From positions 1 through 64,000 of the forward strand of contig NZ_CAJNBK010000019.1 of the NCBI RefSeq assembly GCF_905220975.1: a DNA stretch of 64,000 bases, written 5' to 3'. The notes under the pieces were generated by a model. That model saw only the letters and a program-made list of their open reading frames with translations. It was not told where the DNA came from and did not search any database. Both the position numbers and the translations under genes were made by a program. Source of the DNA: Paraburkholderia haematera. GTDB taxonomy: Bacteria; Pseudomonadota; Gammaproteobacteria; Burkholderiales; Burkholderiaceae. Positions 31,900 through 40,727 of the stretch are shown one piece after another (position 1 is the first letter of the stretch; each line of letters begins with the position of its first letter).

Positions 31900-32880
31900 A
31901 TGCCCTCCGTGTTTCGCACCGGCAGTCAGCTTTCAAGTGGCTCGGTCAGCTTCGTCACGCGCCGCACCGCGCTGACCATCGCCATTGTCACCGCGTTCGG
32001 CGCAGCGGCGCTGGCGCTCGCAGCAGGTATCGCGCTCGGCATGCATTGGCCGGCCCACGGCGGCTCCGGCGACCCGGCGGCGAACCGTGTCGAGCACGAC
32101 TTTGCAATCGATCAACTCGGCAAGCTGAACGCGTCCGTGGCGCAGATCGAACCGCGCATTGCACGCCTGACGATGCAGGTCGGCGCATTGCGTGATTTCG
32201 AGGCACGTCTGAATACACCGCGGCCGGCGCCGCGCGCGCCGGTCACTTCGGCCACCCCGGCTACGCCGGGCGCCGCCTCCGAACCCGACTTGTCCGCTAC
32301 CGACGGCGAAGGCGGTCCTTCCTTGCCGCCGCGGCGCTGTACGGAAGTCCTGCCGCAACCGGCCGGTCATGCCGATGCCGCGCGCACCCGGCAACAACTG
32401 GACTGCATCGCCGCGACGCTGTCCGCGCTCGAGCAACAAACCGCCGACCACGCGATCGCCTACGCCGCCTTCCCCGGCCGCATGCCTGCCGACGGCGCAC
32501 GCTTCGGCTCGCCGTTCGGCAACCGGGCCGATCCGTTCACGAATCGTTTAAGTTTTCATCCTGGCATCGACCTGGTCGCCCGAACCGGCACGCCGATTCT
32601 GGCGGCCGCAGGCGGCCGGGTGATCTTCGCCGGCGAGAAATCGGGCTATGGCAACACGGTCGAAATCGATCACGGCAACGGCCTCGTGACCCGTTACGGC
32701 CACGCGTCGCGCATCGTTGTGCATGTCGGCGATCTGGTGCTGCCGCGTCAGTATGTCGCCGATGTGGGCTCGACTGGCCGCTCCACCGGACCGCATCTCC
32801 ATTTCGAAGTGCTGGTCAACGGCGCGCCGGTTGACCCGGCTGCCTACCTCGCGCTATTCGCGCCCACGCCCCATGGTTGA
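31900..32880 (+). CDS. M23-family (LytM) peptidoglycan endopeptidase
   Basis: A 326-aa envelope protein: a cytoplasmic tail, one membrane helix (about residues 25-47), a coiled-coil/linker, then the M23 domain (about 215-320) with zinc ligands in H-P-G-I-D-L and G-P-H-L-H-F-E-V. It cleaves peptide cross-bridges; catalytic ligands are intact, so it should be active. It overlaps the next gene by 8 bases and heads a three-gene run ending in bactofilin, the combination seen in Helicobacter csd1-ccmA cell-shape modules. Confidence 0.88.
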   Translation: MPSVFRTGSQLSSGSVSFVTRRTALTIAIVTAFGAAALALAAGIALGMHWPAHGGSGDPAANRVEHDFAIDQLGKLNASVAQIEPRIARLTMQVGALRDFEARLNTPRPAPRAPVTSATPATPGAASEPDLSATDGEGGPSLPPRRCTEVLPQPAGHADAARTRQQLDCIAATLSALEQQTADHAIAYAAFPGRMPADGARFGSPFGNRADPFTNRLSFHPGIDLVARTGTPILAAAGGRVIFAGEKSGYGNTVEIDHGNGLVTRYGHASRIVVHVGDLVLPRQYVADVGSTGRSTGPHLHFEVLVNGAPVDPAAYLALFAPTPHG

Positions 32881-33259
32881 ACGACGTTTTTCCCGCGATG
32901 CGGGCAGTCTCGCCCATCGCGCCTATACGTTGCAGCCCGCGCGCCCGCTCGTTCTTCGCGTGATCTTGTGGGTTCTGGTGTGCGCGCTCGGCGCGGCAGG
33001 TGGCGCGGTGGCCGTAGCGGCATGGCACGCGCAGCGTGCCGGCACGCCGGCTGATCAATGCCATGCGGCGCCCGTGGATGAAGACCACGAACAGACCGAA
33101 CTCGCCCGCACGCGGCTCGCGCTGGCGCAGGAATTGGCGGCGCGCGCCGCGGTGCAGAAAACCGCGGACGGCGCCGCTGCCGACGTCGCGCGATTGAACG
33201 CCGAACTGCAGTTTCTGCGCGGCCAGAGCAAAGCGAAGCCACCCGCGCCGCGCGGTTGA
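32873..33259 (+). CDS. Single-pass membrane protein between M23 peptidase and bactofilin
   Basis: A 128-aa protein with a cytoplasmic N-terminus of about 30 residues, one membrane helix (about 31-52) and a C-terminal Ala/Glu-rich coiled coil in the periplasm. It overlaps the peptidase stop and is followed 28 bases later by the bactofilin gene. I do not recognise the family. Topology and context suggest an adaptor in the same envelope complex. Confidence 0.68.
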   Translation: MVERRFSRDAGSLAHRAYTLQPARPLVLRVILWVLVCALGAAGGAVAVAAWHAQRAGTPADQCHAAPVDEDHEQTELARTRLALAQELAARAAVQKTADGAAADVARLNAELQFLRGQSKAKPPAPRG

Positions 33260-33287
33260 CTGTCATTTTCATTTCCAGGAGGTACTT

Positions 33288-33722
33288 ATGTTCAGCAAGA
33301 AAAAGCACGCGGGCATCCGGCAGACCAAGCTCGCCACACTTATCGCCCATGACGTGCGGATCACGGGCGACCTCGTGTTCAGCGAAGGCCTGCGGATGGA
33401 CGGCCACGTGAAGGGCAACGTCAGCGGCGAGCCGGGCACCCAGACGCTGCTGGTATTGAGCGACCGGGGCTCGATCGAGGGCAACGTGCATGGCTATGAC
33501 GTGGTGGTCAATGGCCGGATCGTCGGTGACGTGATAGCCGACCACTTCGTCGAGTTGCAGAGCAACGCGCATGTGACCGGCAACATTTACTACCAGCAGC
33601 TGCGGATGGATTGCGGCGCCTCGGTAGACGGCAAGCTGACCAAGCGTGATACCGCGCAGGCGGTCACACCGATTCTCGTCGCGGTGGCCGATACGGCACG
33701 CGAGGAGCGCAAGGCCGGCTAA
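33288..33722 (+). CDS. Bactofilin
   Basis: A 144-aa cytoskeletal polymer-forming protein. The central beta-helix is seen as repeating G-x-(V/I)-x-G-(D/N)-(V/L/I) steps, for example I-T-G-D-L-V-F, H-V-K-G-N-V-S-G, I-E-G-N-V-H-G and I-V-G-D-V-I-A. Short disordered tails flank it. The AGGAGG ribosome binding site is strong. Bactofilins often recruit peptidoglycan hydrolases to shape cells, consistent with the upstream M23 gene. Confidence 0.92.
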   Translation: MFSKKKHAGIRQTKLATLIAHDVRITGDLVFSEGLRMDGHVKGNVSGEPGTQTLLVLSDRGSIEGNVHGYDVVVNGRIVGDVIADHFVELQSNAHVTGNIYYQQLRMDCGASVDGKLTKRDTAQAVTPILVAVADTAREERKAG

Positions 33723-33754
33723 TTGGCTAATCGGTCAAGCGGCCGCGCCCGGCG

Positions 33755-34561
33755 TCAAACCGGTCCCGGCAGCGACTGACGTTGCGCGGACGTGTCGTGG
33801 CCGAGCGCATCGCCGCACGGCGGGCGCGAATCGCGCAGTCCGCGCATTTCCCGTGCTTCGGCGAGACGTCCCAGCGCGCCGCGGTCGAGCGTGGCGAGCA
33901 TGTCGCGTTCGACGATCAACTGGTGCAAGGCCAGCACGATCAGGCCGATGGTCAGCAGCAGATCGCCTGCGAACACGACTGCGTAAAGCGCCGAGGTGGT
34001 GCGGGGATTGCCGTACAGCAGCGTCATGTTGGCGCGGTCTAGCAGGACGAGCACGAGCGGTACGATCGCGCTGAGCGTCGCGATACCGCTACCCACTGCT
34101 ACCAGCGTACGTGCGACCCCAAGATGCGGACGGCGCCGGCGGCACACTTCATACAGGGTCGCCGCGCGGCACGGTAAGAAAAACGAAGCCAGCAAGCCGG
34201 CGCGCACCACGAGCGGCGCGTTCCACGCGAGCGCACTCCCATACAGCAGGCCGAACACGGCAGTGACGACGAGGCCGGCGCGCCACGGCGCCGATGCGCC
34301 GAACAAGTCGCGCGTGCCTGACCAGATCAGAATCCGGCTTTGCAAGGCCAGTGTCGCGGTGGCCAGCAACAGCAGATCGTTTTGCCAGATCTTATGCAAC
34401 GCAAAGCATGCCGTGGCGGTGGCAAGCAGATAGAAACCGACGGCCCAGAAACGGAAGGCACCGACCTGCGCAAACATCCGGGAAAGCGCCGTCGTGATGA
34501 GGGCGCCGCACAGAAACGTGATCAGCCACACCGTTTGGAACGTTGCTACATCAATTTTCAT
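33755..34561 (-). CDS. Multi-spanning membrane protein, probably a sensor that has lost its GGDEF domain
   Basis: A 268-aa protein with about seven predicted membrane helices up to residue 225, then V-E-R-D-M-L-A-T-L-D-R. In membrane diguanylate cyclases that segment is normally followed by the L-T-G-L-x-N-R start of GGDEF; here the frame gives an Arg/Pro-rich tail of 40 residues and ends. I infer a truncated cyclase, although a free-standing sensor is possible. GGAGA precedes the ATG. It lies downstream of, and co-oriented with, the MHYT-GGDEF-EAL gene. Confidence 0.6.
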   Translation of the reverse strand: MKIDVATFQTVWLITFLCGALITTALSRMFAQVGAFRFWAVGFYLLATATACFALHKIWQNDLLLLATATLALQSRILIWSGTRDLFGASAPWRAGLVVTAVFGLLYGSALAWNAPLVVRAGLLASFFLPCRAATLYEVCRRRRPHLGVARTLVAVGSGIATLSAIVPLVLVLLDRANMTLLYGNPRTTSALYAVVFAGDLLLTIGLIVLALHQLIVERDMLATLDRGALGRLAEAREMRGLRDSRPPCGDALGHDTSAQRQSLPGPV

Positions 34562-34683
34562 GAAGTCTCCACCAGCCAATCTGTCTGTTCCTGCTTATCG
34601 GTAAAACGAGGCCACGCGGCGAGGCGCGCCGTGACGGACGACTGCACCGCGCAGCCACGCGGGTTTCAAACAGATCCAGTTGC

Positions 34684-36753
34684 TCATGCGGCCACCATTC
34701 TTTCCCGGAGCAGATCGCTGAAGTCGTCGGCGCTGAGCGGCTTGCCTAGCAGGAAGCCTTGCATCTCGTCGCACATCATCGACTTGAGCATGTCGAGCTG
34801 CGATTTGGTTTCGACGCCTTCGGCGACAACGTCCATTTCCAGCGAGTGCGCGAGCGCAATGATCGCGGAAACGATCGCACTGCCTTCCGGGCCGTGCTCG
34901 TCGAGCCCGTTGGTGAAAAAGCGGTCGATCTTCAACTGCTTCACGCGAAAGCGTTGCAGATAGGCGAGGCTGGAATAGCCGGTGCCGAAATCGTCGATGG
35001 CGATTTCAAAACCGCTTGCCTGGAACTCACGAATCATCTCGATGGTTTTCGGCGCGTCCTGCATCGCGACGGTTTCGGTGATTTCGAACATGATCTGTTC
35101 ACATTGCACGCCTTCTGCCTTGACGATCTCGAGCATCGTTGCCACGAGGTTCGGTTGCGACAACTGGCGCGGCGACAGATTGATCGCCACCTTCATCGAC
35201 GGCAGGCCCTGTTCGACCCAGCGGCGAATCTGCCGGCAGGTTTCGCGCAAGACCCAGTAACCGATCTGCACAATCTGGCCCGAGCGCTCGGCGATCGGAA
35301 CGAACTCGAGCGGCGCCAGCGTGCCGAGCTGCGGATGATGCAGGCGGATCAGCGCTTCGGCACCGGCCAGCGAGTCGCCGCTGCCGTGGAACTTCGGCTG
35401 GAAATGCAGTGAGAAATGTCCGGCGGTGAGCGCTTCATGCAGCGCGCTTTGGATTTGCAGCGTGCGCGTCGCGGCTTCATTCATGCGTTGTTCGAAGAAG
35501 CGATAGGTGCTGCGGCCCGCGCGCTTGGCTTCGTACATGGCCGCGTCGGCATGCTTCAACAGCGCGTCGACGGAATCGCCGTCGTAGGGAAAGAGCGAGA
35601 TGCCGATGCTCGGCATCACCTGCAAGGGTTGCGAATCGGTCCATACGCCCTCGCGCATCCGGTCGAGTACTTCTTCGGCCATCGTGCCGGCATCTTCGCG
35701 CGAGTGAAGGTTCTCGGACAGCACGACGAATTCGTCGCCACCGAGACGCGCGACGGTGTCGCTCGCGCGCACGCACAGCAGCAGGCGCTGGGCGAATGCC
35801 GACAGCACTTCGTCGCCGGCCGAGTGGCCGAGCGAATCGTTGATGGTCTTGAAGCCGTCGAGATCCATGAACAGGATGGCGAACAGCGAGCGCTGCCGGC
35901 GCGCGCTATGGATCGCGCGTTCGATGCGGTCGGTGAGCGTGCTGCGGTTGGGCAGGCCGGTCAGCGTGTCGAGCGTGGCGAGACGCACGATCTGCCCGTT
36001 CAATGTCGACACCGAGCCGATCAGAGAGCTGGTGCGGGCATCGAAACGCGACAGCATCAGCGTAACGATCAGAATCGCGAACGTGAACAGGACCACCGAG
36101 GTCGCGAGCCACGCGGCGTTCACGCCATTGGCCGCGCCGCACACAGCGCCGGTCGGAAACTCGGCGGCCGCCATGCCGGCGTAATGCATGCCGCTGATCG
36201 CGACGCCCATGACCAGCGCCGCGATGACACGGTTGCGCAGCACGTGGCGTGCGTCCTCGTTGCTGAGCGCGCGCGCGATCCACAGGGCGGCGGTCGACGC
36301 GCCGATCGCGATTGCAAGCGAGCCGGCGAACCAGGCCGGCCGATAGTGGATGCCCGGCTCCATTTGCATCGCCGCCATGCCGGTGTAGTGCATGCCGGCG
36401 ATGCCGAAGCCCATCAGTACGCCGCCGGCCACGAGCCGAAGCGGCGTGAGCTGCGCGCGGGTCGTCACGACCAGCGCCAGGTACGACGCGCCGATTGCGA
36501 GTCCGAGCGAATACGCGGTCGTCGCGAAGTCGTAGCCGAGCGGGATCGGCAGGGAGAAGGCGAGCATCGCGATGAAGTGCATCGACCAGATCCCGACACC
36601 GAGCGCCGCGGCGCCGCCGAGGCGCCACGCGCGCCGCAGACCTGCCGATGCCAGGAGAAAAATGCGGCCCGTCAAATCGAGTGCCGTGTAGGACGCCAGC
36701 ACCGCGACGACGAACGAGATTGCAACCAGCCAAAAATTGTATGAGCTCTGCAT
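34684..36753 (-). CDS. MHYT-GGDEF-EAL c-di-GMP turnover protein
   Basis: A 689-aa inner-membrane protein. The N-terminal MHYT sensor (seven helices, residues 5-240) carries S-M-H-F-I-A-M, G-M-H-Y-T-G-M and G-M-H-Y-A-G-M, thought to bind copper or another ligand such as O2, CO or NO. The GGDEF domain has the intact R-L-G-G-D-E-F; the EAL domain has G-A-E-A-L-I-R and D-D-F-G-T-G-Y-S-S-L. Both catalytic sites look intact, so the net activity, synthesis or breakdown, cannot be told. It stands alone in its transcript on present evidence. Confidence 0.93.
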   Translation of the reverse strand: MQSSYNFWLVAISFVVAVLASYTALDLTGRIFLLASAGLRRAWRLGGAAALGVGIWSMHFIAMLAFSLPIPLGYDFATTAYSLGLAIGASYLALVVTTRAQLTPLRLVAGGVLMGFGIAGMHYTGMAAMQMEPGIHYRPAWFAGSLAIAIGASTAALWIARALSNEDARHVLRNRVIAALVMGVAISGMHYAGMAAAEFPTGAVCGAANGVNAAWLATSVVLFTFAILIVTLMLSRFDARTSSLIGSVSTLNGQIVRLATLDTLTGLPNRSTLTDRIERAIHSARRQRSLFAILFMDLDGFKTINDSLGHSAGDEVLSAFAQRLLLCVRASDTVARLGGDEFVVLSENLHSREDAGTMAEEVLDRMREGVWTDSQPLQVMPSIGISLFPYDGDSVDALLKHADAAMYEAKRAGRSTYRFFEQRMNEAATRTLQIQSALHEALTAGHFSLHFQPKFHGSGDSLAGAEALIRLHHPQLGTLAPLEFVPIAERSGQIVQIGYWVLRETCRQIRRWVEQGLPSMKVAINLSPRQLSQPNLVATMLEIVKAEGVQCEQIMFEITETVAMQDAPKTIEMIREFQASGFEIAIDDFGTGYSSLAYLQRFRVKQLKIDRFFTNGLDEHGPEGSAIVSAIIALAHSLEMDVVAEGVETKSQLDMLKSMMCDEMQGFLLGKPLSADDFSDLLRERMVAA

Positions 36754-36833
36754 ATTAAGTCCAACCGCGAGAGGGAAGCGGCTGAACTTGTTATCGACAG
36801 TTGGCGGCGTTTATTTAATTGATTTTCAATATG

Positions 36834-37286
36834 TTAGTCATGGGCGTTGAGCATCTCGCGTTCGGCCGCGGCTTGTGTCAGCGAGAAGCCCTCGTCGAGC
36901 CAGCCCGTGATGCCGCCGATCATCAATTTCACGGGGCGTCCCAGTTGCGCGAGACGCAGTGCGCCGCGCGCGGCGCCGTTGCAGTGCGGGCCCGCGCAGT
37001 AGGTGACGAACAGCGTGTCCTGCGGGTACGGCGCGAGCTTCGAGGCCACGATCTTGCCGTGCGGCAGATTGAGCGCACCCGGCACGTGGCCCTCGTCGAA
37101 CAGCGCCGGGCTGCGCACGTCAAGCAGCACGAAGCCGGGCGTGCCGCTCGCGAATGCCGCGTGAACGTCGGAGCAATCGGTTTCGAATTGCAGAGAGGCC
37201 TGGAAGTGGGCGAGGGCGGCGGCGCTATCGGCAGCGGGAAAGGCGTTGACAGCGTTGACGGAGGCGACGGAGTTCTGAGTGGGCAT
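36834..37286 (-). CDS. Rhodanese-domain sulfurtransferase
   Basis: A 150-aa cytosolic protein with a single rhodanese domain: L-L-D-V-R-S-P-A-L-F-D-E-G-H-V-P-G-A-L-N, and the active-site loop Y-C-A-G-P-H-C-N-G-A, where the first Cys is the likely persulfide carrier. It is divergent from the FtrA gene with a 123-bp gap; FtrA-type regulators are often found next to rhodanese genes, so it is its likely target. The physiological sulfur acceptor is unknown. Confidence 0.88.
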   Translation of the reverse strand: MPTQNSVASVNAVNAFPAADSAAALAHFQASLQFETDCSDVHAAFASGTPGFVLLDVRSPALFDEGHVPGALNLPHGKIVASKLAPYPQDTLFVTYCAGPHCNGAARGALRLAQLGRPVKLMIGGITGWLDEGFSLTQAAAEREMLNAHD

Positions 37287-37409
37287 GGCAAGGTTCCGGT
37301 TGGACAGCGAGCGTGATTGCGTGGCGAAGCGATTCTGGAGCCTTCATTGTCGCGACGCCGCGCGCGCCGGGTAAGTGGCGTAATCGTCAATCTCCGGTAA
37401 CATCACGCC

Positions 37410-38387
37410 ATGCACAATCATCTTGTCGTTGCGCTGGCTTACGACCGGCTCTGTACGTTCGAATTCGGCTGCGTGACCGAACTGTTCGCGCTCGAACGTC
37501 CTGAACTCGGTGTCGACTGGTATCGCTTCGCGGTATGCGCGAGCGAACCCGGTCCGATTCGCGCCGCCGGCGGCATCACGGTCGCCGCGCCGTACACGCT
37601 CAAACTGCTGGATCGTGCCGACACGATCGTCATCCCCGGCTGGCGCGACCCGGACGAGTTGCCGCCCGAGCCGCTGCTCAAGAAGATTCGGGCGGCCTTC
37701 GAGCGCGGCGCGCGCCTCTGTTCGATCTGTTCCGGCGTGTTCGTGCTGGCCGCCTCGGGGGTGCTCGACGGTAAGACTGTCACCACGCATTGGCGCTACG
37801 CCGACAAACTGCAGCAGCGTTATCCGCAATTGCGCGTGCAGCCGGATGCGTTGTATGTCGACGAAGGACAGATCATCACCTCGGCGGGATCGGCAGCAGG
37901 GCTCGACATGCTGCTGCATCTGGTGCGGCGCGATCACGGCAGCGCAGTCGCCAACCGGGTCGCGCAGCGGCTCGTGGTGCCGCCGCATCGCGAGGGCGGT
38001 CAGGCGCAGTTCGTGCCGCGGCCGATGCTGCAGGACGAAGGCGGACGCGTGGCGAAACTGATGGACTGGGTGCGCCGTTATCCCGCGTTGCCGCATACCT
38101 TGCACTCGCTGGCCGAACGGGCGGCGATGAGTCCGCGTACGCTGCAGCGTCAGTTTCATGACGCCACCGGAATGGCGCCCTACGAGTGGCTGGTGCGGGA
38201 ACGCGTGGCGATCGCGCGGGAACTGCTGGAAGCGCCGACCCCGTTGCCGATGGTGCGCGTTGCGGAACTGGCGGGCTTCGGTTCCGAAGAATCGTTGCGG
38301 CGGCACTTCCGGCGTATCGCATTGACAAGCCCAGGCGCGTATCGTAAGAAGTTCGGAGTGCAGGCAGGGGTGCCAACGACCCGGTAG
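37410..38387 (+). CDS. ftrA: GlxA/FtrA-type AraC-family transcriptional activator
   Basis: A 325-aa regulator. The N-terminal DJ-1/PfpI-like domain (residues 1-190) includes the nucleophile-elbow-like S-I-C-S-G-V-F-V-L-A. The C-terminal AraC domain has two HTH units, L-A-E-R-A-A-M-S-P-R-T-L-Q-R-Q-F and V-A-E-L-A-G-F-G-S-E-E-S-L-R-R-H-F. It probably activates the divergent rhodanese gene. Length and order match the FtrA family; the effector is unknown. Confidence 0.88.
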   Translation: MHNHLVVALAYDRLCTFEFGCVTELFALERPELGVDWYRFAVCASEPGPIRAAGGITVAAPYTLKLLDRADTIVIPGWRDPDELPPEPLLKKIRAAFERGARLCSICSGVFVLAASGVLDGKTVTTHWRYADKLQQRYPQLRVQPDALYVDEGQIITSAGSAAGLDMLLHLVRRDHGSAVANRVAQRLVVPPHREGGQAQFVPRPMLQDEGGRVAKLMDWVRRYPALPHTLHSLAERAAMSPRTLQRQFHDATGMAPYEWLVRERVAIARELLEAPTPLPMVRVAELAGFGSEESLRRHFRRIALTSPGAYRKKFGVQAGVPTTR

Positions 38388-38754
38388 ACGTGGGTCACTT
38401 CCGTCTTGCCGTTCCTGCGCGCGCGATTCGTTTCAAACGAATGCTTGCCGATGTGCAGAATCATCCGCGGCTTGTGCATGACAGGCGGTTTGATGCGTGC
38501 CGCATGACGTATGAAATGCGCTTCATGCGAGCCTCATGCATCTCCAAACGCTCACAGAGCGCCGCGTGCTGCGCGTTGCGGCTGAATCGCGTGATGGACC
38601 GCTCGCTTCGGCGGCATGCAAGGGTTCGCGCAATCGCCGGTTTTCTGTCAGCATCACGGCCAGCGTCCGTGTCGATTCACGTCAAACGTGTGGCGCACGC
38701 GGCTGTTTGAAGTGCGTCTTCGAAACGCGTCGTCGCCACCGTCCTCTCTTTCTC
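38388..38754. other. Intergenic region, nothing identified
   Basis: About 370 bases between ftrA and the exported protein gene. Open frames here are rich in Arg, Cys and Met and look random. The true start of the next gene may lie anywhere after 38650, but only the Met at 38755 leads directly into a signal peptide. Confidence 0.4.
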
Positions 38755-39735
38755 ATGAACGTCAAAACCGCCGTCGCCGCTACCGCCGTTGTCGTCACTG
38801 CTGCTATTGCTGTGCTTACGCCTGCGCTCGTCGCAGCGCAAACGGAAACCGGCGGATCGCGTGCCGAGCTCTATCGCCGCAACCTGCTGGCGGGCAAGGA
38901 CGTGCCGTGCCGCACGAATGCGTCATGCGCGGCGTTGGGCGTAGCCGCGCTCGAAGCAGGGCGGATCAAGGAAGCGCAAACGCTGGTCGAGATGGAAGCC
39001 GCGCTCGCCGAGGCCACCGCCATGCAGGCCGGCGAGGAGAATTCGCCAAAAGCAACCAGTTCGGCGCGTGCCCGCGTGGCGATGGCGCTGGTCCACCAGG
39101 GCGACGTGAAACTGAGGCTGGGCGCGCTGCCCGACGCGCGCGCGTACTATCGGACCGCGGTGAGCCGTGGCAACGACTTTCCCAACGACGCGCTGCTCGG
39201 CCGTGCCGTAGCGGCTGCGCATGAACGTCTCGAGTCGATTGCCGGCAAGTCGGTAGTGAACGGCGTGCCGCCGGACGGCGCGCGTTTTGCCAGTTATATG
39301 TTTTTCGGCGCGTGGAACAGTATCGAGGTGAAGCCCGTGAAAGGGCGGCGCGGCGTCTATCGGATCGAAGGCGACTTCATGTATCCAACCGTTAGCGCCG
39401 ACGGTCAACCGAGCGCGAACATGGGCAGCCTGTCGGCCTACGTGCGCTTTTACAATGGTGTGGCACGCGTGCCGATGACCGATGGCGGCGGCGATGCGCC
39501 GCTCGACGCCACCGCCAGGATCACCAACCTCGCGCTTTATGACAAACCGGCGGACAAACCGGCGGACAAACCGTCGGACAAACAGGCAGACAGGCACGCG
39601 GACAAATGCCTGATCGAGTTCAAGCTCTCCGCACCGGAGACGCTTGACGTCGAGACGCATGGCTCGCTCACGGAATGCGGTTTCGGCTTCAATGTCAGTG
39701 CGGACGGGCGTTATTATCTGATGACGGGATCCTGA
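38755..39735 (+). CDS. Exported hypothetical protein with Lys-Pro-Ala-Asp repeats
   Basis: A 326-aa protein. A signal peptide ends at A-L-V-A-A-Q. The mature region holds a TPR-like helical stretch (about residues 50-170) and an unrecognised C-terminal beta-rich part. Within it, from about 39540, lies K-P-A-D-K-P-A-D-K-P-S-D-K, a run encoded by imperfect 12-bp tandem repeats that probably forms a surface loop. Cys pairs (C-R-T-N-A-S-C) suggest a disulfide. I do not know its function. Confidence 0.65.
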   Translation: MNVKTAVAATAVVVTAAIAVLTPALVAAQTETGGSRAELYRRNLLAGKDVPCRTNASCAALGVAALEAGRIKEAQTLVEMEAALAEATAMQAGEENSPKATSSARARVAMALVHQGDVKLRLGALPDARAYYRTAVSRGNDFPNDALLGRAVAAAHERLESIAGKSVVNGVPPDGARFASYMFFGAWNSIEVKPVKGRRGVYRIEGDFMYPTVSADGQPSANMGSLSAYVRFYNGVARVPMTDGGGDAPLDATARITNLALYDKPADKPADKPSDKQADRHADKCLIEFKLSAPETLDVETHGSLTECGFGFNVSADGRYYLMTGS

Positions 39736-39887
39736 AGGCTGCCAGACTACCGGCCACGTGTCTGGTCGGCTTCGCCCGCATGCTTCCCCATCCACGCTGC
39801 GTCTTTTATGATGCGGTGGCTGTGCACGTCTAATCGTCGTTCACAACGTTCCCGCTCACAAAACCCTGATAAGAACAACGCCCGCTC

Positions 39888-40655
39888 ATGCAAAACATCC
39901 TTAACTATCCGGGAATCGTATTCATTTTTTTCTTCATTGTGTTGTGGTTGTCGGCGCGCCTTGGTGCGTCGGTGCTGCGGAAATTCAGAAAGATCGACGA
40001 GGAGGTCCGCGACGATTTCAGCGTGATTCAGGCGGCCACGCTAACCTTGCTCGCGCTGATCATCGGTTTCACGTTTTCGATGGCGGTAGGCCGCTACGAT
40101 CAACGTAAGAATTACGAGGAAGAAGAGGCGAACGCGATCGGCACAGAATACGTCCGTGCCGACCTGTTGCCCGCCGCCGACGCGGCGACCGTGCGCGGCT
40201 TGCTGAAAAAATATCTGGATGAACGCGTGCTGTTCTACACGACGCGCGACGCCGAGGAGCTCGCCCGGGTCAATGCCGAGACATCGCGTCTGCAGAACGC
40301 AATGTGGTCTACAGTGAAGAATGCCGTCGCCGCGCAGCCCACGCCGGTCGCCGCACTCGCTGTCGCGGGGATGAACGACGTACTCAATTCGCAGGGTTAC
40401 ACACAGGCCGCGTGGTGGAATCGCATACCCGTCGCGGCGTGGACGCTGATGACGCTGATTGCGGTGTGCGCCAACGTGCTGGTCGGCTACGGCGCGCGCG
40501 GTTTGAAAGCGGGAGCCGGGTTGTTGCTGATCGTTCCGCTGATCGTGTCGCTGTCGTTCATGCTGGTCGCCGATATCGACAGTCCGCGCGGCGGTGTGAT
40601 TCGTGTGAAGCCGCTCAACCTTCATGCGCTTGCGGATTCGATCCGCCCGCAATGA
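39888..40655 (+). CDS. DUF4239-type (bestrophin-like domain) membrane protein
   Basis: A 255-aa inner-membrane protein with four predicted helices (about residues 8-25, 48-65, 180-197, 205-222) and an amphipathic central domain with R-Y-D-Q-R-K-N-Y-E-E-E-E-A-N-A-I-G-T, the motif that follows the second helix in this family. The family is uncharacterised. It stands alone between two other poorly characterised genes. Confidence 0.75.
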   Translation: MQNILNYPGIVFIFFFIVLWLSARLGASVLRKFRKIDEEVRDDFSVIQAATLTLLALIIGFTFSMAVGRYDQRKNYEEEEANAIGTEYVRADLLPAADAATVRGLLKKYLDERVLFYTTRDAEELARVNAETSRLQNAMWSTVKNAVAAQPTPVAALAVAGMNDVLNSQGYTQAAWWNRIPVAAWTLMTLIAVCANVLVGYGARGLKAGAGLLLIVPLIVSLSFMLVADIDSPRGGVIRVKPLNLHALADSIRPQ

Positions 40656-40727
40656 TCCCGTATTGAAGCCGCACGGCGCGCGCTGAATCCGCATAGAAGC
40701 CCATTGAGCCGCATGAAAGGAAAACCC

